This document shows positions 18,307 through 26,380 of a stretch of 64,000 nt of DNA, in pieces. Position 1 is the first letter of the stretch, and each line of letters opens with the position of its first letter. Both the position numbers and the translations under genes were made by a program. The DNA is from UBA8337 sp038143435 (GTDB lineage: Bacteria > Pseudomonadota > Alphaproteobacteria > RS24): contig JAYQLX010000004.1 of the NCBI GenBank assembly GCA_038143435.1, positions 124,001-188,000 on the forward strand, given 5' to 3'. The notes beneath the pieces were generated by a model. It was not told the origin of the DNA. It was given only the letters and a program-made list of their open reading frames with translations, and did not search any database.

Positions 18307-20540
18307 TGGGAGACATCCCGACGCGCGATGAGATTTTGAAGTTCATCGCCGAACATGAAGGCGAAACCACCAAACGTGATATTGCCAAAGCCTTTAACAT
18401 TAAAGGCGCTGACCGCATTCCGTTGAAACGCCTATTGCGTGAAATGGCGGCCGAGGGCCTGCTCGAAGGCAGTCGCAAAGGCGGCATGCGTGGGCAAGGC
18501 GATTTGCCCAGCGTCTCTGTCGTGCAAGTGACGGGGCGCAATAAGGAAGGCTATTTGGTCGCCCGCGCGCGCCGCGAAGGCGATTTGCTGGACGGGCCGC
18601 AAGACCCGATTATCGAAATTGATGACAGCCCGCCGCGCAATCGTCGTCATCGCCCGTCGCCACCCGTATCGCCGGGCGACACCGCATTGGCGCGGCTGCG
18701 GCGCGTCAATAAGGACAAATATATTGCCCGCATCATTCGCAAATTGGGCGATGCCGGTGGGCAAATTATCGGCGTGGTGCGCGAGCGCAGTGATGGCCTA
18801 TGGCTCATTCCGGCTGACCGCCGCGAACGCCATGATTATCAATTGGAAAAAGACACTAAAGCGGCGCATGGCGATTTGTTAGTCTGCGAAAAACTGCCCG
18901 GCCCGCGCATGGCGGCCAAGCGCGCGCGGATGAAAGAAAATATCGGCGCGGCTAATGACCCGCATGCTTTTTCGCTTATCTCAATTGCCGAACAAGGCTT
19001 GCCGACCGTATTTCCCGAAGCAGTGATGGCCGAAGCGGAAGCGGTGGAAGAAGCGGGACTTGAAGGGCACGAAGATTTGACCGCCCTGCCCTTTATCACC
19101 ATTGACCCGGCCGATGCGCGCGACCATGACGATGCGGTATTTGCCGAGCCCGACCCGGACATTAAGGGGGGCTTTATCGTCTGGGTGGCGATTGCCGATG
19201 TTGCGGCTTATGTCGCCGCTGACAGCGAAATGGACAGGGAAGCAAGGAAGCGCGGCAATTCGGTTTATATGCCCGACCGCGTGGTGCCGATGCTGCCCGA
19301 ACGGCTGTCGAATGATTTATGCTCCTTGCGCGAAAACGAGACGCGCCCCTGCATGGCGGTTAAAATCAATATTGCCGCCAATGGCCAAAAAACCGCTCAC
19401 CAATTTTACCGCGGCTTGATGCGTTCGGTTGCCAAGCTGAGCTATGCCGAAGCGCAGCGCGCTTTCGATGGCGAGTGCCCTGCCGAATTCAAACATCTCA
19501 ATGATGATGTGTTGCAACCGCTATGGCAGGCCTATCAATGCATGGTGCAGGCGCGCGAACGTCGCCAGCCTTTGCGCATAAATAGGCCCGAGCGGCGCAT
19601 TGAAATGAATGATAAGGGGCAGATTACCCGCATTTACACACCGCCCGTGCTGGAGGCTCATAAGCTGATTGAAGAAATGATGGTCAGCGCCAATGTTTGC
19701 GCCGCCGAGACATTGGAAAAAGCCAAGCGACCGCTGATTTACCGCGTGCATGACACGCCGCCTGATGAGCGCGTGCGCGCCCTGTCAGATTTTCTGCGCT
19801 CGATGAACATTAAACTGAGCCTCGGCCAAACCCTGCTGCCTCAATTATTCAACGGGCTGATGGAGCAAGCTGCCGGCCAGCCTATCGCCCCGACCGTTTC
19901 TGAAGCGGTGCTGCGCACGCAAGCGCAAGCGATTTACGACGTTGAGAATATCGGCCATTTCGGCCTCAATCTCGGTCGTTATGCGCATTTCACCTCACCC
20001 ATTCGCCGCTATGCCGATTTGACCGTGCATCGCGCCCTCATCGCCGCCATCAAAGCCGGTAAAGACGGGCAAAGTGAAACGGAGGCCGAAGCGCTGCCCG
20101 ATATTGCCGAAGCCATTTCCGCGACCGAGCGGCGCGCCATGATTGCCGAGCGTAGCGCCGGTGAACGCTATCTCGCGGCCCATATGGCAGACCAAATCGG
20201 CAAAAGTTTTGCGGCGCGTATTTCCGGCGTGTCGCGCGCCGGATTGTTTGTCAAGCTCGATGATAGCGGCGCGGACGGGCTGATACCGATTTCGCGGCTC
20301 GGCGATGAACGCTTTTATGCCGATGAAAACAATATGTATATGACCGGCGGCACGACCGGCATGATTTTCCGCATTGGCGAAAGCGTTGAGGTGGAATTGG
20401 AAGAAGCGACACCGCTCAAGGGCGGCCTCTTGTTTTCGCTACTCGATGGTGGCACATATGGTGGCAATCCGAAACGGACAAACAGAAGAAACGGCCCGTT
20501 TCGTCGCTCCGGCCCGAAACCCCGAAGAGGAAGACGCTAA
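18306..20540 (+). CDS. rnr: Ribonuclease R
   Basis: The protein has 744 residues. This 3'-5' exoribonuclease degrades structured RNA. An N-terminal winged-helix-like region (about 1-60) is followed by cold-shock domains and an RNB catalytic domain with the metal motif TIDPADARDHDDAV (about 260-275) and NIGHFGLNLGRYAHFTSPIRRYADL. A C-terminal S1 domain (ISGVSRAGLFVKL) and a basic tail (RRNGPFRRSGPKPRRGRR) end the protein. It is coupled to topA by TAATG. Confidence 0.95.
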   Translation: MGDIPTRDEILKFIAEHEGETTKRDIAKAFNIKGADRIPLKRLLREMAAEGLLEGSRKGGMRGQGDLPSVSVVQVTGRNKEGYLVARARREGDLLDGPQDPIIEIDDSPPRNRRHRPSPPVSPGDTALARLRRVNKDKYIARIIRKLGDAGGQIIGVVRERSDGLWLIPADRRERHDYQLEKDTKAAHGDLLVCEKLPGPRMAAKRARMKENIGAANDPHAFSLISIAEQGLPTVFPEAVMAEAEAVEEAGLEGHEDLTALPFITIDPADARDHDDAVFAEPDPDIKGGFIVWVAIADVAAYVAADSEMDREARKRGNSVYMPDRVVPMLPERLSNDLCSLRENETRPCMAVKINIAANGQKTAHQFYRGLMRSVAKLSYAEAQRAFDGECPAEFKHLNDDVLQPLWQAYQCMVQARERRQPLRINRPERRIEMNDKGQITRIYTPPVLEAHKLIEEMMVSANVCAAETLEKAKRPLIYRVHDTPPDERVRALSDFLRSMNIKLSLGQTLLPQLFNGLMEQAAGQPIAPTVSEAVLRTQAQAIYDVENIGHFGLNLGRYAHFTSPIRRYADLTVHRALIAAIKAGKDGQSETEAEALPDIAEAISATERRAMIAERSAGERYLAAHMADQIGKSFAARISGVSRAGLFVKLDDSGADGLIPISRLGDERFYADENNMYMTGGTTGMIFRIGESVEVELEEATPLKGGLLFSLLDGGTYGGNPKRTNRRNGPFRRSGPKPRRGRR

Positions 20541-20543
20541 CCC

Positions 20544-20948
20544 ATGTCCATCGAACATCTTTTGCGCGAAGAACGCAGCCGCCGCGCTGCCATGTGGCGC
20601 GGTGTGCGAGGCCAATGCCCGCAATGCGGCGAGAAAACCCTGTTTCGGAAATATTTGAAAATCAGCGACAAATGTTCGTCTTGCGGCCTCAATCTGTCGG
20701 GTCATCAAGCCGATGATGCGCCGCCCTATTTCACCATTTTCATTGTCGGCCATGTGATTGTGCCGGTGGCGCTGATTGTCGAGCGCCTTTACACACCGCC
20801 GCTTTATGTTCACGCGCTGCTGTTTTGTGTGCTGGCCGTTGTGGTCAGCCTCATCTCATTACCGATGGTCAAAGGCGCGGTTGTCGGCCTACAATGGGCG
20901 CTTCGCATGCATGGCTTTGCAGAGACTACGGAAGAGCAGAATGAGTAA
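20544..20948 (+). CDS. DUF983 family membrane protein
   Basis: The protein has 134 residues. The N-terminal third carries two CxxC pairs (CPQC near residue 27 and CSSC near 46), a probable zinc ribbon, followed by the family signature GHQADDAPPYFTIFIVGHVIVP. Two hydrophobic helices follow (VIVPVALIVE and ALLFCVLAVVVSLISLPMVKG). The function is unknown; the gene follows rnr in many Alphaproteobacteria. It starts 3 nt after the rnr stop and overlaps the Nudix gene. Confidence 0.9.
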   Translation: MSIEHLLREERSRRAAMWRGVRGQCPQCGEKTLFRKYLKISDKCSSCGLNLSGHQADDAPPYFTIFIVGHVIVPVALIVERLYTPPLYVHALLFCVLAVVVSLISLPMVKGAVVGLQWALRMHGFAETTEEQNE

Positions 20949-21684
20949 ATATGGCAATACCCCGGTCGGGCCGGGTGAGTATCGAGAAGAAAGTGCCAAA
21001 GCGGTGCGCCCGCGCGAAGCGGCCACATTGATTGTCGTGCGGCAAGCCAAACAGCCGAAAATCCTCATGGGCAAGCGCGCCGCCACGCATAAATTCATGC
21101 CCAATAAATTCGTCTTTCCGGGCGGTCGCCTCGACCTTATCGACCAGCGTCTGCAAGTGCCAAAGAACCTTAGCGCGCCGGTGATGAAGCGGCTTAGAAA
21201 AGAAACCCGCAAAACCGTCAGCGACAATAAACTGCGCGGGCTGGCGCTGGCCGCCATTCGTGAAACCTATGAAGAAACCGGCCTGATTATCGGTCGCCCG
21301 ACCAAAAAGAGCCTGAGCACCGGCGATAAGGTGTGGCAAAGCTATTTCGACCATGGCGTTGAGCCGCCGCTCGACCAGATGGATTTCATCGCCCGCGCCG
21401 TCACGCCCACTTATCGCACGCGGCGTTTCGATACGCGTTTTTTCATGGTTTATGACGAGTTCATTCACACCGACCCGGAAGAAATGGCCAAAGCGAGCGG
21501 TGAATTGCTGGATTTGCATTGGCTGACATTGGGCGATGCGCGCAAGCTCGACCTGCCCGCCATCACCCGTTCGGTGATTGATATGGTGGAAGAGCGCATG
21601 CAGCACGACCGCAAAGAGCAAATGAAAAAACCCGCGCCCTATGTCCGCTTCATTAACGGCAAACCGTTGACCACCGAACTTTAG
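20941..21684 (+). CDS. NUDIX hydrolase
   Basis: The protein has 247 residues from ATG 20941. The Nudix box is split: the glycine start is in KFVFPGGRLDL, and the REXXEEXGU half (RETYEETGL) comes about 55 residues later because of an insertion that includes a Lys/Arg-rich stretch. This arrangement is seen in alphaproteobacterial Nudix proteins of the CoA-pyrophosphatase/NUDT8-19-like type. The likely substrate is a nucleoside diphosphate derivative, not determinable here. The open frame runs upstream to 20776 inside DUF983, but ATG 20941, overlapping the preceding stop, is the natural start. Confidence 0.88.
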   Translation: MSKYGNTPVGPGEYREESAKAVRPREAATLIVVRQAKQPKILMGKRAATHKFMPNKFVFPGGRLDLIDQRLQVPKNLSAPVMKRLRKETRKTVSDNKLRGLALAAIRETYEETGLIIGRPTKKSLSTGDKVWQSYFDHGVEPPLDQMDFIARAVTPTYRTRRFDTRFFMVYDEFIHTDPEEMAKASGELLDLHWLTLGDARKLDLPAITRSVIDMVEERMQHDRKEQMKKPAPYVRFINGKPLTTEL

Positions 21685-21764
21685 TTGAGGTTGACAAGCG
21701 CGCCGAAATGCCTATTTTCGCCAACACAGCCCGAGAGCGCCCAAGATTTTTGAGGATTTGACCA

Positions 21765-21932
21765 ATGGCAAAACCGACAACCGTTAAAATCAAGCTGGAA
21801 AGCACTGCCGGCACAGGTTTTTTCTATGTGACCAAGAAAAACGCCCGCACCATGACCGAGAAAATGGTCGTGCGGAAATATGATCCGGTAGCGCGCAAGC
21901 ATGTGGAATTTAAAGAAAACAAAATCAAGTAA
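21765..21932 (+). CDS. rpmG: 50S ribosomal protein L33
   Basis: The protein has 55 residues beginning MAKPTTVKIKLESTAGTG and ending HVEFKENKIK. It contains no cysteines, so it is the zinc-independent form. A TTGAGGATT ribosome site lies upstream. A strong terminator follows directly. In many Alphaproteobacteria rpmG sits downstream of divK-pleD; here the Nudix gene precedes it. Confidence 0.95.
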   Translation: MAKPTTVKIKLESTAGTGFFYVTKKNARTMTEKMVVRKYDPVARKHVEFKENKIK

Positions 21933-21955
21933 AACCGCTTGTTTTGTTGATTGAA

Positions 21956-21980
21956 AGGCGTCCCATTGGGCGCCTTTTTT
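21956..21980 (+). terminator. Rho-independent terminator after rpmG
   Basis: AGGCGTCC pairs with GGGCGCCT (8 bp including one G-T) around a 4-nt loop, followed by six T. It is 24 nt past the rpmG stop and ends before the DUF3572 gene, which must have its own promoter or rely on readthrough. Confidence 0.88.
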
Positions 21981-22016
21981 ATTGCCCGCACCGACAAACA
22001 GCCTAATTATAGCGCC

Positions 22017-22295
22017 ATGCAGCAAGAAGAAGCCGAAATTTTGGCCCTGAAAGCCCTCACCTATCTGGCCGGAGTGGACGAAATGATGGACCGTTTCGCG
22101 GCGCTTTCCGGCATGGGCCCGAACGATATTTTAGAACGCGCACAAGACCCTGACATGCTGGCCGGTGTGCTCGATTTCTTTTTGTTTGATGAGGCGCTGT
22201 TGACCGAATTTTGCGAGGCGCAGGAGATAAACCCCGAGCATCCGGCGCAAGCGCGCATGGCGTTGCCCGGCGGGGATTTGCCGCATTGGACGTGA
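22017..22295 (+). CDS. DUF3572 family protein
   Basis: The 92-residue acidic helical protein starts with MQQEEAEILALKALTYLA, followed by a MDRFAALSGMGPNDI segment and FLLFDE-like and PGGDLPHW ends that typify the family. The function is unknown. In Rhizobiales it normally lies beside divK-pleD and dinB. Here it lies between the rpmG terminator and a HAD gene. I start at ATG 22017; the frame is open upstream only through the terminator. Confidence 0.85.
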   Translation: MQQEEAEILALKALTYLAGVDEMMDRFAALSGMGPNDILERAQDPDMLAGVLDFFLFDEALLTEFCEAQEINPEHPAQARMALPGGDLPHWT

Positions 22296-22307
22296 AATGA
22301 GTTGTAA

Positions 22308-22964
22308 ATGAGTGAAATTGCCCCCGAAATCATCAGCCAATTGGAAGCGCTGAGCTTGGATGCGGCGCGCCCGCTCATCATCACCGATGCCGATGAAGTG
22401 CTGCTGAAATTTATGGAGCGGGTGGAAGTTTATCTGGAAGGCCAAGGGCTGTGGATTGACCTGCAAAATTTCGGGCTGAGCAATAATATCAAATCGCGCG
22501 AAACCAATGAGCCGGTGCAGATGCCGACATTGATTGATGATTTCTTCGCCACAGAGACGCCGCATATTGAAGCGGCAGACGGCGCGGCGGAAACGCTGGC
22601 AGCATTGGCTGAGCAAGCACAAATTGTCGTGCTGACCAATCTTCCCGCCGACCACAAACAGGCGCGCATCGACAATCTCAAAGGCCACGGCATGGATTAT
22701 CCGGTGGTCGTCAATAGCGGTTTGAAAGGCGCACCGGTGAAATGGCTGGCCGATAAAGTGGACGGGCCGGTTTTCTTTCTCGACGATATACCGCACAATA
22801 TCAATTCAGTGGCAGAAGATGCGCCGCATGTGCATTGCATTCACTTTATCGCTGACCCGCGTCTGCAAAAGTTGATTGGCAAAGCCGACGGCGCCACTGC
22901 CCGCATTGATGTTTGGGTCGAGGTGCATGACTGGATTACCGGAAAAATCAACGCCCATAGATGA
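22308..22964 (+). CDS. HAD-superfamily hydrolase-like protein
   Basis: The protein has 218 residues. The HAD motif I position is LIITDADEVLL, with Asp-x-Asp present but Glu after it instead of the common Gly/Thr. Motif II is IVVLTNLP, and the acidic motif IV is VFFLDDIPHN. The PHVHCIHFIADPRL segment recurs in a conserved alphaproteobacterial group. It is likely a phosphatase of unknown substrate. The 3' end overlaps dinB by 38 nt, so the two are co-expressed. Confidence 0.8.
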   Translation: MSEIAPEIISQLEALSLDAARPLIITDADEVLLKFMERVEVYLEGQGLWIDLQNFGLSNNIKSRETNEPVQMPTLIDDFFATETPHIEAADGAAETLAALAEQAQIVVLTNLPADHKQARIDNLKGHGMDYPVVVNSGLKGAPVKWLADKVDGPVFFLDDIPHNINSVAEDAPHVHCIHFIADPRLQKLIGKADGATARIDVWVEVHDWITGKINAHR

Positions 22965-24237
22965 GCCGCTAGCGGTGCTGTGCCGCGATTGCACGCAAGC
23001 CAACACGCTGCATGGCGATGACGCGCTGCGCTGCCCGTCTTGCCACTCGCCGCGCCTTGTGCGCCATAGCGAGCTGATGCAGCTTGGCGTGGCGCATCTC
23101 GATTGCGATGCGTTTTATGCCGCGGTCGAAAAGCGCGATAATCCTGAATTGGACGACAAGCCGGTGATTATCGGCGGTGGGCGGCGCGGTGTCGTGTCCA
23201 CTTGCTGCTATATTGCGCGCATTCACGGCGTGCATTCCGCCATGCCCATGTTCAAGGCAACCAAAGTCTGCCCTGATGCGGTTATCATCAAGCCCGATAT
23301 GGAAAAATATGGCCGTGTCGGCCGCGAGGTGCGTGATTTGATGCGCGAACTGACGCCATTGGTCGAACCGCTATCGATTGACGAAGCGTTTATGGATTTG
23401 CGCGGCACCGAACGGCTGCATGGCGGCGTACCGGCGATCAGCCTGATGAAGCTGACCAATCGCATTGAGAAAGAAATCGGCATTACCGTTTCCATCGGCC
23501 TGAGCCACAATAAATTCCTCGCCAAGCTGGCCTCTGACCTCAACAAGCCACGCGGCTTTTCCGTCATCGGCGAAGCCGAGACTCTCGATTTCTTGGCTAC
23601 ATTACCGGTTGGCGCCATTTGGGGTGTCGGGAAAGCCATGCAGGCGAAGCTGGCACGCGACGGCATTCGCCAAGTGGCTCAATTGCAGAAAATCGATGAA
23701 GCCGAATTGGCAAAACGCTACGACTCAATGGGCTTGCGGCTGGCGCGACTGGCGCGCGGGCAAGACAGTCGCAAAATCGTGCCGAGCACGGCCGCCAAAT
23801 CCATTTCCAGCGAAACCACTTTCAATGAAGATTTGAGCGATGTGAAAGCATTGGAAAAACATCTCTGGTGGCTTAGCGAAAAAACAGCCAAACGCTGCAA
23901 GGCCAAAGGGGTGGCGGGCAAGACCGTGGTGTTGAAAATGAAGGCCGACCGCTTGTCATCGCTGACGCGCAATGTCTCCCTGCCCGACCCGACGCAATTG
24001 GCCGATGTGATGTTTGAAAAAGGCGGCCAACTTTTGCAGCAAGTCTTGGCCGAACATCCGGGGCAGAAATTTCGTCTTATCGGGATTGGCGTTTCCGGAT
24101 TGGTTGATGCACAACTGGCCGACCCGCCCGATCTGGCCGATCCGGATAAGGCGCGACGCAAAGCGGCGGAACAGGCGATGGACAATCTGCGCGACAAATT
24201 CGGCGATGGCAGCATAAAAAAGGGGCGCAGCCTTTAA
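22927..24237 (+). CDS. dinB: DNA polymerase IV with N-terminal four-cysteine extension
   Basis: The protein has about 436 residues from ATG 22927. It is a Y-family translesion polymerase. Catalytic acidic residues are in HLDCDAFYAAVE and LSIDEAFMDL, and the fingers carry the CCYIARIHGVHSAMPM segment. The helix-hairpin-helix region GAIWGVGKAMQ and the little-finger domain follow. Before the catalytic core is CRDC...CPSC (about residues 18-41), a probable zinc knuckle found in the alphaproteobacterial DinB subgroup. The upstream ATG at 22876 would extend into the HAD gene and is less likely. Confidence 0.92.
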   Translation: MTGLPEKSTPIDEPLAVLCRDCTQANTLHGDDALRCPSCHSPRLVRHSELMQLGVAHLDCDAFYAAVEKRDNPELDDKPVIIGGGRRGVVSTCCYIARIHGVHSAMPMFKATKVCPDAVIIKPDMEKYGRVGREVRDLMRELTPLVEPLSIDEAFMDLRGTERLHGGVPAISLMKLTNRIEKEIGITVSIGLSHNKFLAKLASDLNKPRGFSVIGEAETLDFLATLPVGAIWGVGKAMQAKLARDGIRQVAQLQKIDEAELAKRYDSMGLRLARLARGQDSRKIVPSTAAKSISSETTFNEDLSDVKALEKHLWWLSEKTAKRCKAKGVAGKTVVLKMKADRLSSLTRNVSLPDPTQLADVMFEKGGQLLQQVLAEHPGQKFRLIGIGVSGLVDAQLADPPDLADPDKARRKAAEQAMDNLRDKFGDGSIKKGRSL

Positions 24238-24298
24238 TGTCACGAAATGCCGCGTTAGCTTATATGGCTGAATGCCCTAAATTGAAGATGAGACAGAT

Positions 24299-24766
24299 AT
24301 GAGCAACATCGACCAAATTCTTGACCGACTCGGCCTGACTTTGCCTGAGGCAAAAGCGCCTTTGGGCGCTTACGTGCCTTACGTGCAAAGCGGCAATTTG
24401 CTGATGATTTCAGGACAAGGGCCGGTCGGTGCCAGCGGCGCGGTGGTGACCGGACGCTTGGGCGATGGCTTAGAAATAGAAGACGGCACGCGCGCCGCTC
24501 AAATGGCGGGGCTGAACATTGTTGCGCAGCTAAAGGCTGCGCTTGACGGCGATTTTGACCGGCTGGTGCGGATTGTTCGCCTCAACGGTTTTGTCAATTC
24601 AACGCCCGACTTCACCCATCAGCCTGCGGTGATTAACGGCGCGTCAGAACTGATGCATGATTTATTCGCCGAGCGCGGCGTGCATTCGCGCATTGCGGTC
24701 GGCGTCGCCAGCCTGCCGATGAATTGGGCGGTGGAGATTGATGCGGTGATTGAGGTCGCCGGATGA
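24299..24766 (+). CDS. RidA/YjgF-family protein
   Basis: The 155-residue protein has the Rid fold: GNLLMISGQGPV, TRAAQMAGLNIVAQLKAAL and IAVGVASLPMNWAVEIDAVIEV. It lacks the Arg of canonical RidA (usually RxxVxVxxLP; here it reads RIAVGVASLP with an N-terminal Arg). The longer length (155 against about 128) fits the YjgH/Rid-other subfamilies. Canonical RidA deaminates reactive enamines; the role here is uncertain. It is coupled to the GNAT gene by ATGA. Confidence 0.88.
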   Translation: MSNIDQILDRLGLTLPEAKAPLGAYVPYVQSGNLLMISGQGPVGASGAVVTGRLGDGLEIEDGTRAAQMAGLNIVAQLKAALDGDFDRLVRIVRLNGFVNSTPDFTHQPAVINGASELMHDLFAERGVHSRIAVGVASLPMNWAVEIDAVIEVAG

Positions 24767-25959
24767 ACGACGCACCGGCGGTTCAGCTTAAGGTGATTTC
24801 AAGCCTCGCTGCCGTGGCGGCAGAAGACTGGGACGTTTGCGCCAATCCGGACAGCCAAATTTACAACCCGTTTTTGCGCCATGCGTTTTTGCTGGCACTG
24901 GAAGAAAGCGGCTCGGCGGTTTCCGAAACCGGCTGGCTCGGTCAGCATTTGGTGCTGGAAGACGGTGACGGCAGAGTGCAAGCCGTCATGCCGCTTTATC
25001 TGAAAAACCACAGCCAGGGCGAATATATTTTCGATTATGGCTGGGCCGATGCCTTTCATCGCGCCGGTGGCAATTATTACCCCAAGCTTTTATGCGCCGT
25101 GCCCTTCACCCCCGCCGGTGGGCGGCGTTTGCTGGTGCGCGACGGCCCCAATGCGGCGGGGTATGAAACCAGCCTTTTGGCCGGTAGCCTGACCCTGCTC
25201 GACAAGCTGCAAAGCTCATCGCTGCATATTAATTTCCTGCCCGAAGACAGTTGGGCACAGCTTGGACAGCAAGGCTTTTTGCAACGCACCGACCAGCAAT
25301 TTCATTGGATGAATGATGGCTATGCCGGCTTTGATGATTTCCTTGAGGCGCTGGCCTCGCGCAAGCGCAAGAACCTGCGCAAAGAACGCGCCAAAGCATT
25401 GGAAAACGGTATTGAAGTGGAGTGGCTGACGGGCGGCGACTTGACCGAGAGCCATTGGGACGCGTTTTTTCATTTCTATATGGATACCGGCCAGCGCAAA
25501 TGGGGCACGCCCTATCTGACGCGCAGTTTCTTCTCAATGATTAATGAGACCATGCCGAACGATATATTGCTGGTCATGGCCAAGCGCGATGGCGATTATA
25601 TTGCCGGTGCGCTGAACTTTATCGGCGGCGATACGCTGTTCGGGCGCAATTGGGGCTGTATTGAAGACCACCCGTTTCTGCATTTCGAGCTGTGCTATTA
25701 CCAAGCCATTGATTTCGCCATAGAGCGCGGCCTGAAGCGCGTTGAGGCGGGTGCACAGGGCACGCATAAGCTGGCACGCGGATATGTGCCGCATCGCACC
25801 TATTCGGCGCATTATATCGCTCATGCAGGGTTGCGCGAGGCGGTCGGCAACTATCTTGAAAGCGAACGGCAATATGTGGACAATGATATTGCGGTTTTAA
25901 GCAATCACACGCCGTTTCGAAAAACCGCAAATGAGGGGGAAGACCATGATCAAACTTGA
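24763..25959 (+). CDS. FemAB-like GNAT acyltransferase (DUF482/PF04339 family)
   Basis: The protein has 398 residues. The family signature elements are NPFLRHAFLLALEESG near the N-terminus, YIFDYGWADAFHRAGGNYYPKL, RKRKNLRKERAKA and HFELCYYQAIDFAIERGLKRVEAGAQGTHKLARGYVP. The fold is two GNAT-like domains as in FemAB peptidyltransferases. The substrate is unknown. It overlaps RidA at its start and the HIT gene at its end (14 nt), forming a three-gene unit seen in other Alphaproteobacteria. Confidence 0.88.
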   Translation: MNDAPAVQLKVISSLAAVAAEDWDVCANPDSQIYNPFLRHAFLLALEESGSAVSETGWLGQHLVLEDGDGRVQAVMPLYLKNHSQGEYIFDYGWADAFHRAGGNYYPKLLCAVPFTPAGGRRLLVRDGPNAAGYETSLLAGSLTLLDKLQSSSLHINFLPEDSWAQLGQQGFLQRTDQQFHWMNDGYAGFDDFLEALASRKRKNLRKERAKALENGIEVEWLTGGDLTESHWDAFFHFYMDTGQRKWGTPYLTRSFFSMINETMPNDILLVMAKRDGDYIAGALNFIGGDTLFGRNWGCIEDHPFLHFELCYYQAIDFAIERGLKRVEAGAQGTHKLARGYVPHRTYSAHYIAHAGLREAVGNYLESERQYVDNDIAVLSNHTPFRKTANEGEDHDQT

Positions 25960-26377
25960 TGATGCTTATGATGAGAACAATATTTTCGCCAAAATTTTGC
26001 GCGGCGAGATTCCCAACATCACGCTTTATGAAGACGACAAAACATTGGCTTTCATGGATATCATGCCGCAAGCGACCGGCCATTGTTTGGTCATCCCCAA
26101 AGAGCCTGCCGTGACCTTTCTCGACCTGTCAGAAGACAGCGCGGCAGCGGTGATGGCGACGGCAAAAAAAGTGGCGGCCGCCGTGGTCAAAGCAATGGAG
26201 GCACCGGGGTTTATGATGGCGCAACTCAACAGTTCCGCCGCCGGTCAAACCGTGCCGCATTATCATATGCATATTCTGCCGCGCCATGACGGGTTGGAAT
26301 TGAAATTCCACGCCCGCGCGCCGGAAGACATGGCCGTGCTGAATGAAACGGCGGAGAAAATCCGCGCGCAACTATAA
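25946..26377 (+). CDS. HIT-family nucleotide hydrolase
   Basis: The protein has 143 residues. The histidine triad is HYHMHILPR near residue 95, preceded by NNIFAKILRGEIP and LVIPKEPAVTF. It hydrolyses AMP-linked nucleotides such as AppppA or adenosine phosphoramidate. I chose ATG 25946, with GAGGGGGA 7 nt upstream, rather than 25931. It is convergent with clpA, leaving 3 nt between the stops. Confidence 0.93.
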   Translation: MIKLDDAYDENNIFAKILRGEIPNITLYEDDKTLAFMDIMPQATGHCLVIPKEPAVTFLDLSEDSAAAVMATAKKVAAAVVKAMEAPGFMMAQLNSSAAGQTVPHYHMHILPRHDGLELKFHARAPEDMAVLNETAEKIRAQL

Positions 26378-26380
26378 GAT

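Noticed and set aside
20776..20940. Longer Nudix start inside DUF983
   Set aside because: It would overlap the whole 3' half of DUF983; ATG 20941 at the DUF983 stop is the usual coupled start.
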